64,000 nt of DNA from positions 60,014,975 to 60,078,974 of the forward strand of contig CM055100.1 of NCBI GenBank assembly GCA_029204225.1, written 5' to 3'. This stretch comes from Diphasiastrum complanatum (lineage: Eukaryota; Streptophyta; Lycopodiopsida; Lycopodiales; Lycopodiaceae). This document shows positions 61,457 to 64,000 of the stretch, piece after piece (positions within the stretch are counted from its first letter, which is position 1; each line of letters starts with the position of its first letter). A program made the translations under genes and the position numbers. The notes beneath the pieces are model-generated. The model did not search any database. It was not told the DNA's origin and worked only from the letters and a program-made list of their open reading frames with translations.

Positions 61457-62566
61457 GTGCTCTTAAGTTGCTTTGTCCGAGTATCTTGGGGATTCGTCAG
61501 AATTAGCCAACATAATCAAAGGAACCAAGACTTAGAGTCTAGGTTAGCCAACCAGAAGAAGCATGTAGTTCCACCTCCCGTAAAATTGTTTAAGGGAGAG
61601 AAGAAAGATAGGAACTTACAAGTGGTAAGTTCATGGCTTAATGTATGGAACAAATACTTTGGCATGAACCAATTCCCTGAATGTGAAAAGTTGTCCACTA
61701 TAACTATGTTCCTTGAAAGAGCCTTAGTATGGTGGGATGACCTAGTTGCAAAAGGCAATCAACCTTGTACATGGGATGATTTTTGCATAGTTTTTAGGAA
61801 ATACTTCCTACCACTATTAGATGACTATGAACACTTTTAAAAGTTGAGTCATTTAACAATGAATAAAGGTTTGGAACAATTTATTCAAGATTTTCATGAG
61901 TACCTGAATCCACTTTATAGTGACATTCCACCAAAGGTACAAATGTTAATGTTTATTGATGGGTTACCAAAAGATTACCAAGTGGATGTTCGTACCCTAG
62001 AGGATGCTATTAGGGTTGCAAAGTATTTTGATGACACACCTAAGCCATCTAGGGGTCTAGCCAAAGAAAGGTTTTCAATTCAAGAGGAAGGATAGGGAAG
62101 TTGTTAATGAAACACATCCCAATTCCAACAATCCTAAGAAAACCAAGAAAAACTTTAAAAACCATCAAGGTGGCAAAGATATAGCTGAAGCTCGTAAGAA
62201 GAACCTGTGCTTCAAGTGCAATGGCGAGGGTCACCTTGCACGAGATTGCATCAAAAAACCAACTTCTACCTCAGGTAATCTATCTCGAAGTAATGAAATG
62301 GATGTATGTTTCTTTAGTTCTTTAGTTTTTGGACCTAATGACCTTATTTGCATTAAAGGTGAAGTTAAAGATCAAGTTGTTAATGTCCTTTTTGACATAG
62401 GATCCACTCATAACTTTATTAATGTAAATTTGGTGCAGACACTAAACCTTCCTACCCAAAAAAGTGAGAAAAAATACTGTGTGACAATGGCATCGGGAAA
62501 CAATTCCGAGTTTATGGATTATGTTGTTCGTGATGTAGAGTTACACATACAAGATTACTCTGAAAA
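61457..62566 (+). pseudogene. Ty3 gag-protease fragment
   Basis: Frame 61457-61840: QDLESRLANQKKHVVPPPVK, then SWLNVWNKYFGMNQF and ERALVWWDDLVAKGNQ and FCIVFRKYFLPLLDDYEHF, a capsid region. A TAA is followed in another frame by MNKGLEQFIQDFHEYLNPLY and MLMFIDGLPKDYQVDV. A CCHC knuckle (CFKCNGEGHLARDC) lies at about 62211-62252. 62298-62657 is the protease: FGPNDLICIKGEVKDQVVNV, then VLFDIGSTHNFIN (D-I-G active site, Asp present). It breaks off at about 62566 at an LTR of another family. RT and later domains are absent. Confidence 0.85.
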
Positions 62567-62567
62567 A

Positions 62568-62942
62568 CTAGAGACCGGCCCTCCTGTAATAGATCCTAAC
62601 ACCACAGTAGGGCAAACACTAACTGATCCACCCAACCTTGCCTACTCCCTGATATAGAGTAAGCCCCTCCTAGCCCAGTGTGAGGACTGGTAGCATGCAA
62701 CTGCCAAGTGTCGGCCACGTGGCACTGACGTGGCCGACTGCACGTCGGGACCCAACTGGGGGCCCTATCCTGCTGACAGGGTCCCTAGGCTGTGTTAGGC
62801 CCGCCATAGCTATTGACCGTGCTGGGGCACACTACTCACACTGTCTTGCCCTGTTGGTCATGTACGCTGGACACGACCCTGACTGTGGTATCTGACCTAT
62901 CTGTGTTCTCTAGGGTTCGGCACTGGTTACGAGCTCGTAACA
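62568..62942 (-). repeat. 3' LTR of element Z
   Basis: About 375 bp, ending CGAGCTCGTAACA. A diverged partial copy of the same LTR family is at 53786-53990. Confidence 0.82.
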
Positions 62943-62953
62943 CTCCCTCCCCC

Positions 62954-63935
62954 TTAAGAACCGTCTTGGTCCTCTAAGACAAAGTCTGGAAAAATCTTGC
63001 GAAGGACGCTGCCTCTTTCCCAAGTGGCATTCTTAACAGGCTGATCATTCCACTTAACCAGATATTCTCGGTATAGAGTATGACGAGTCTGCGTCTCTCT
63101 ACTATCAAGAATCTCCTCTGGTTCATGTGGAGGTTGTTGAGGATCCAATGGGAGAACTAGAACACTGTCCCCTACCAGATTGTCTGATCTGGTTAAGGCT
63201 TTTCGTAACTGACTTACATGAAAGACTGGAAAAGCCTTACTGCTGTGTGGGAGTTCTAGTTCATAGGTGACCTCGCCTAGTCTCCTACTGATGGTAAAGG
63301 GACCACAATACCTTGGAGACAACTTAGCACACACTCCTGATTTGAGGGTTTTAGAGTCAACTGGGACTCTCAAGTAGACTTTCTCACCAGTGGAGAACTG
63401 CACATCCCGTCTGTGTGGATCTGCATAATGCCTGGCTCGATCCTGGGACTGCCTAATGCTACGCTTAGCATGTTCTATCATTTGGTTTAGGTCCTCTAAA
63501 AAGTTTCTGGCTGCTTCAACTTTTTCTTGTTTAAACCCTACAGCTGTGGGTGAGCGTGGCTGAAATCCGTACATCAGCATAAATGGGCTGTATCCCGTAG
63601 CTGAATGTTTGGTACTGTTGTAAGCAAACTCTAATATCGAGAGATACTCCTCCCAATTAGTCTGCCTCTTGCTGACGTATGCACGAAGCATATCCTCCAG
63701 CACTTGATTTAGCCCTTTCTGTTTGACCGTCCGTCTGTGGATGGTCGGTGGTACTCATATTAAGTTTAGTATGGAGATGATGGAATACTGCCCTCCAAAA
63801 ATTTCCAGTAAACTTACTGTCCCGGTCGCTGACTATGCTGGAAGGTAGACCGTACAATTTAAATAGCCCGTCTACAAACAACCTCGCTAACTCTGGAGCT
63901 CTAACGGTTGTTTTGGTCGGAATAAAATGAGCCAT
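62954..63935 (-). pseudogene. Element Z integrase and chromodomain
   Basis: 63657-63935 starts in the core: MAHFIPTKTTVRAPELARLF, IVSDRDSKFTGNFW (catalytic Asp), MSTTDHPQTDGQTER. A single extra base after QTER (AAAGGGC where the copy at 49560 has GAGGG) shifts the frame. 62954-63703 continues: LEDMLRAYVSKRQTNWEEYL, FAYNSTKHSATGYSPFMLMY, VYLRVPVDSKTLKSGVCAKL, LSPRYCGPFTISRRLGEVTY. The chromodomain HTLYREYLVKWNDQPVKNAT, then WERGSVLRKIFPDFVLED, is complete. Apart from the one frameshift, this is the most intact integrase C-terminal half in the window. Confidence 0.9.
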
Positions 63936-64000
63936 TTTGGTCAGACGGTCAACTGTGACCCATATAGCGTCATTACCCTTTTGGGTTTTAGGCAGGCCTA

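Larger units (their letters stand above)
62568..64000 (-). mobile_element. Ty3/gypsy chromovirus Z, 3' part
   Basis: The 3' LTR is at 62568-62942, with a purine tract (complement of CTCCCTCCCCC, from 62943). Chromodomain and integrase continue rightward to the window edge, so the rest lies outside. It is inserted in, or recombined with, the protease region of the + strand fragment that ends at 62566. The start of its LTR should read TGTTAGAGACC (as at 53786) but shows ACTAGAGACC, so the terminus is mutated or trimmed. Confidence 0.85.

Noticed and set aside
1-64000. CRISPR arrays, bacterial operons, rRNA genes, or organellar insertions
   Set aside because: The only regular repeats are microsatellites, LTRs and degenerate leader repeats. 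No bacterial gene layout or rRNA/organelle sequence was recognised.

Overview
The window looks like nuclear DNA of a land plant with a large, repeat-rich genome. Plant-type Ty3/gypsy chromoviruses primed by initiator tRNA-Met, plant-type LINEs, DUF659/hAT transposons, a copia remnant and very long introns all point that way. A fern, other non-flowering plant or gymnosperm is my guess, from intron size and element types only. There is no sign of prokaryotic, organellar or rRNA/tRNA sequence.

The one host gene I can support is a MutS-family mismatch-recognition protein on the + strand. Four consecutive exons (22726-22864, 28990-29099, 48503-48641, 52721-52888) have consensus splice sites and compatible phases. 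They read continuously through the MutS core/lever into the start of the clamp. Their introns are about 6.1, 19.4 and 4.1 kb, a further intron of at least 11 kb follows, and all are filled with transposons. The N-terminal exons and the ATPase exons are not visible in the window.

Layout: (1) 1-15055 is a three-element nest. A + strand Ty3 element (gag at 1, 3' LTR at 14646-15055) was hit by a - strand Ty3 element (986-6148, target duplication GCGTC). It was also hit by a + strand relative (7359-12294, target duplication TATGT) that has lost all recognisable RT/RNase H/integrase core and carries an unrecognised reading frame instead. (2) 15100-19900 is a GC-rich - strand hAT transposon (BED, DUF659, hATC) with a proline-rich tail ending in an AT-hook-like motif. 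(3) 20029-21054 is a short LTR element. (4) 21760-22440 is a LINE fragment. (5) 22726-52888 is the MutS gene with its intronic elements: LINE copies in both orientations, a LINE/Ty3 chimera, a - strand Ty3 element (to 39528), a second hAT, a small inverted-repeat element, a copia RNase H remnant and Ty3 fragments. (6) 53220-64000 holds a LINE tail, a minisatellite, a nearly complete Ty3 element (54177-60249; LTRs differ at about seven positions by eye, integrase core deleted), a gag-protease fragment and the 3' end of another Ty3 element.

The most interesting signals are the transposon-inflated MutS gene; LINEs bounded by (CT)n microsatellites, some with a stem-loop just before the tail; a Ty3 family whose LTRs begin AG and end CT; and its derivative that replaced pol with a novel reading frame. 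Every transposon reading frame here shows at least one stop, frameshift, deletion or lost catalytic residue, so none is predicted to be autonomous as it stands.
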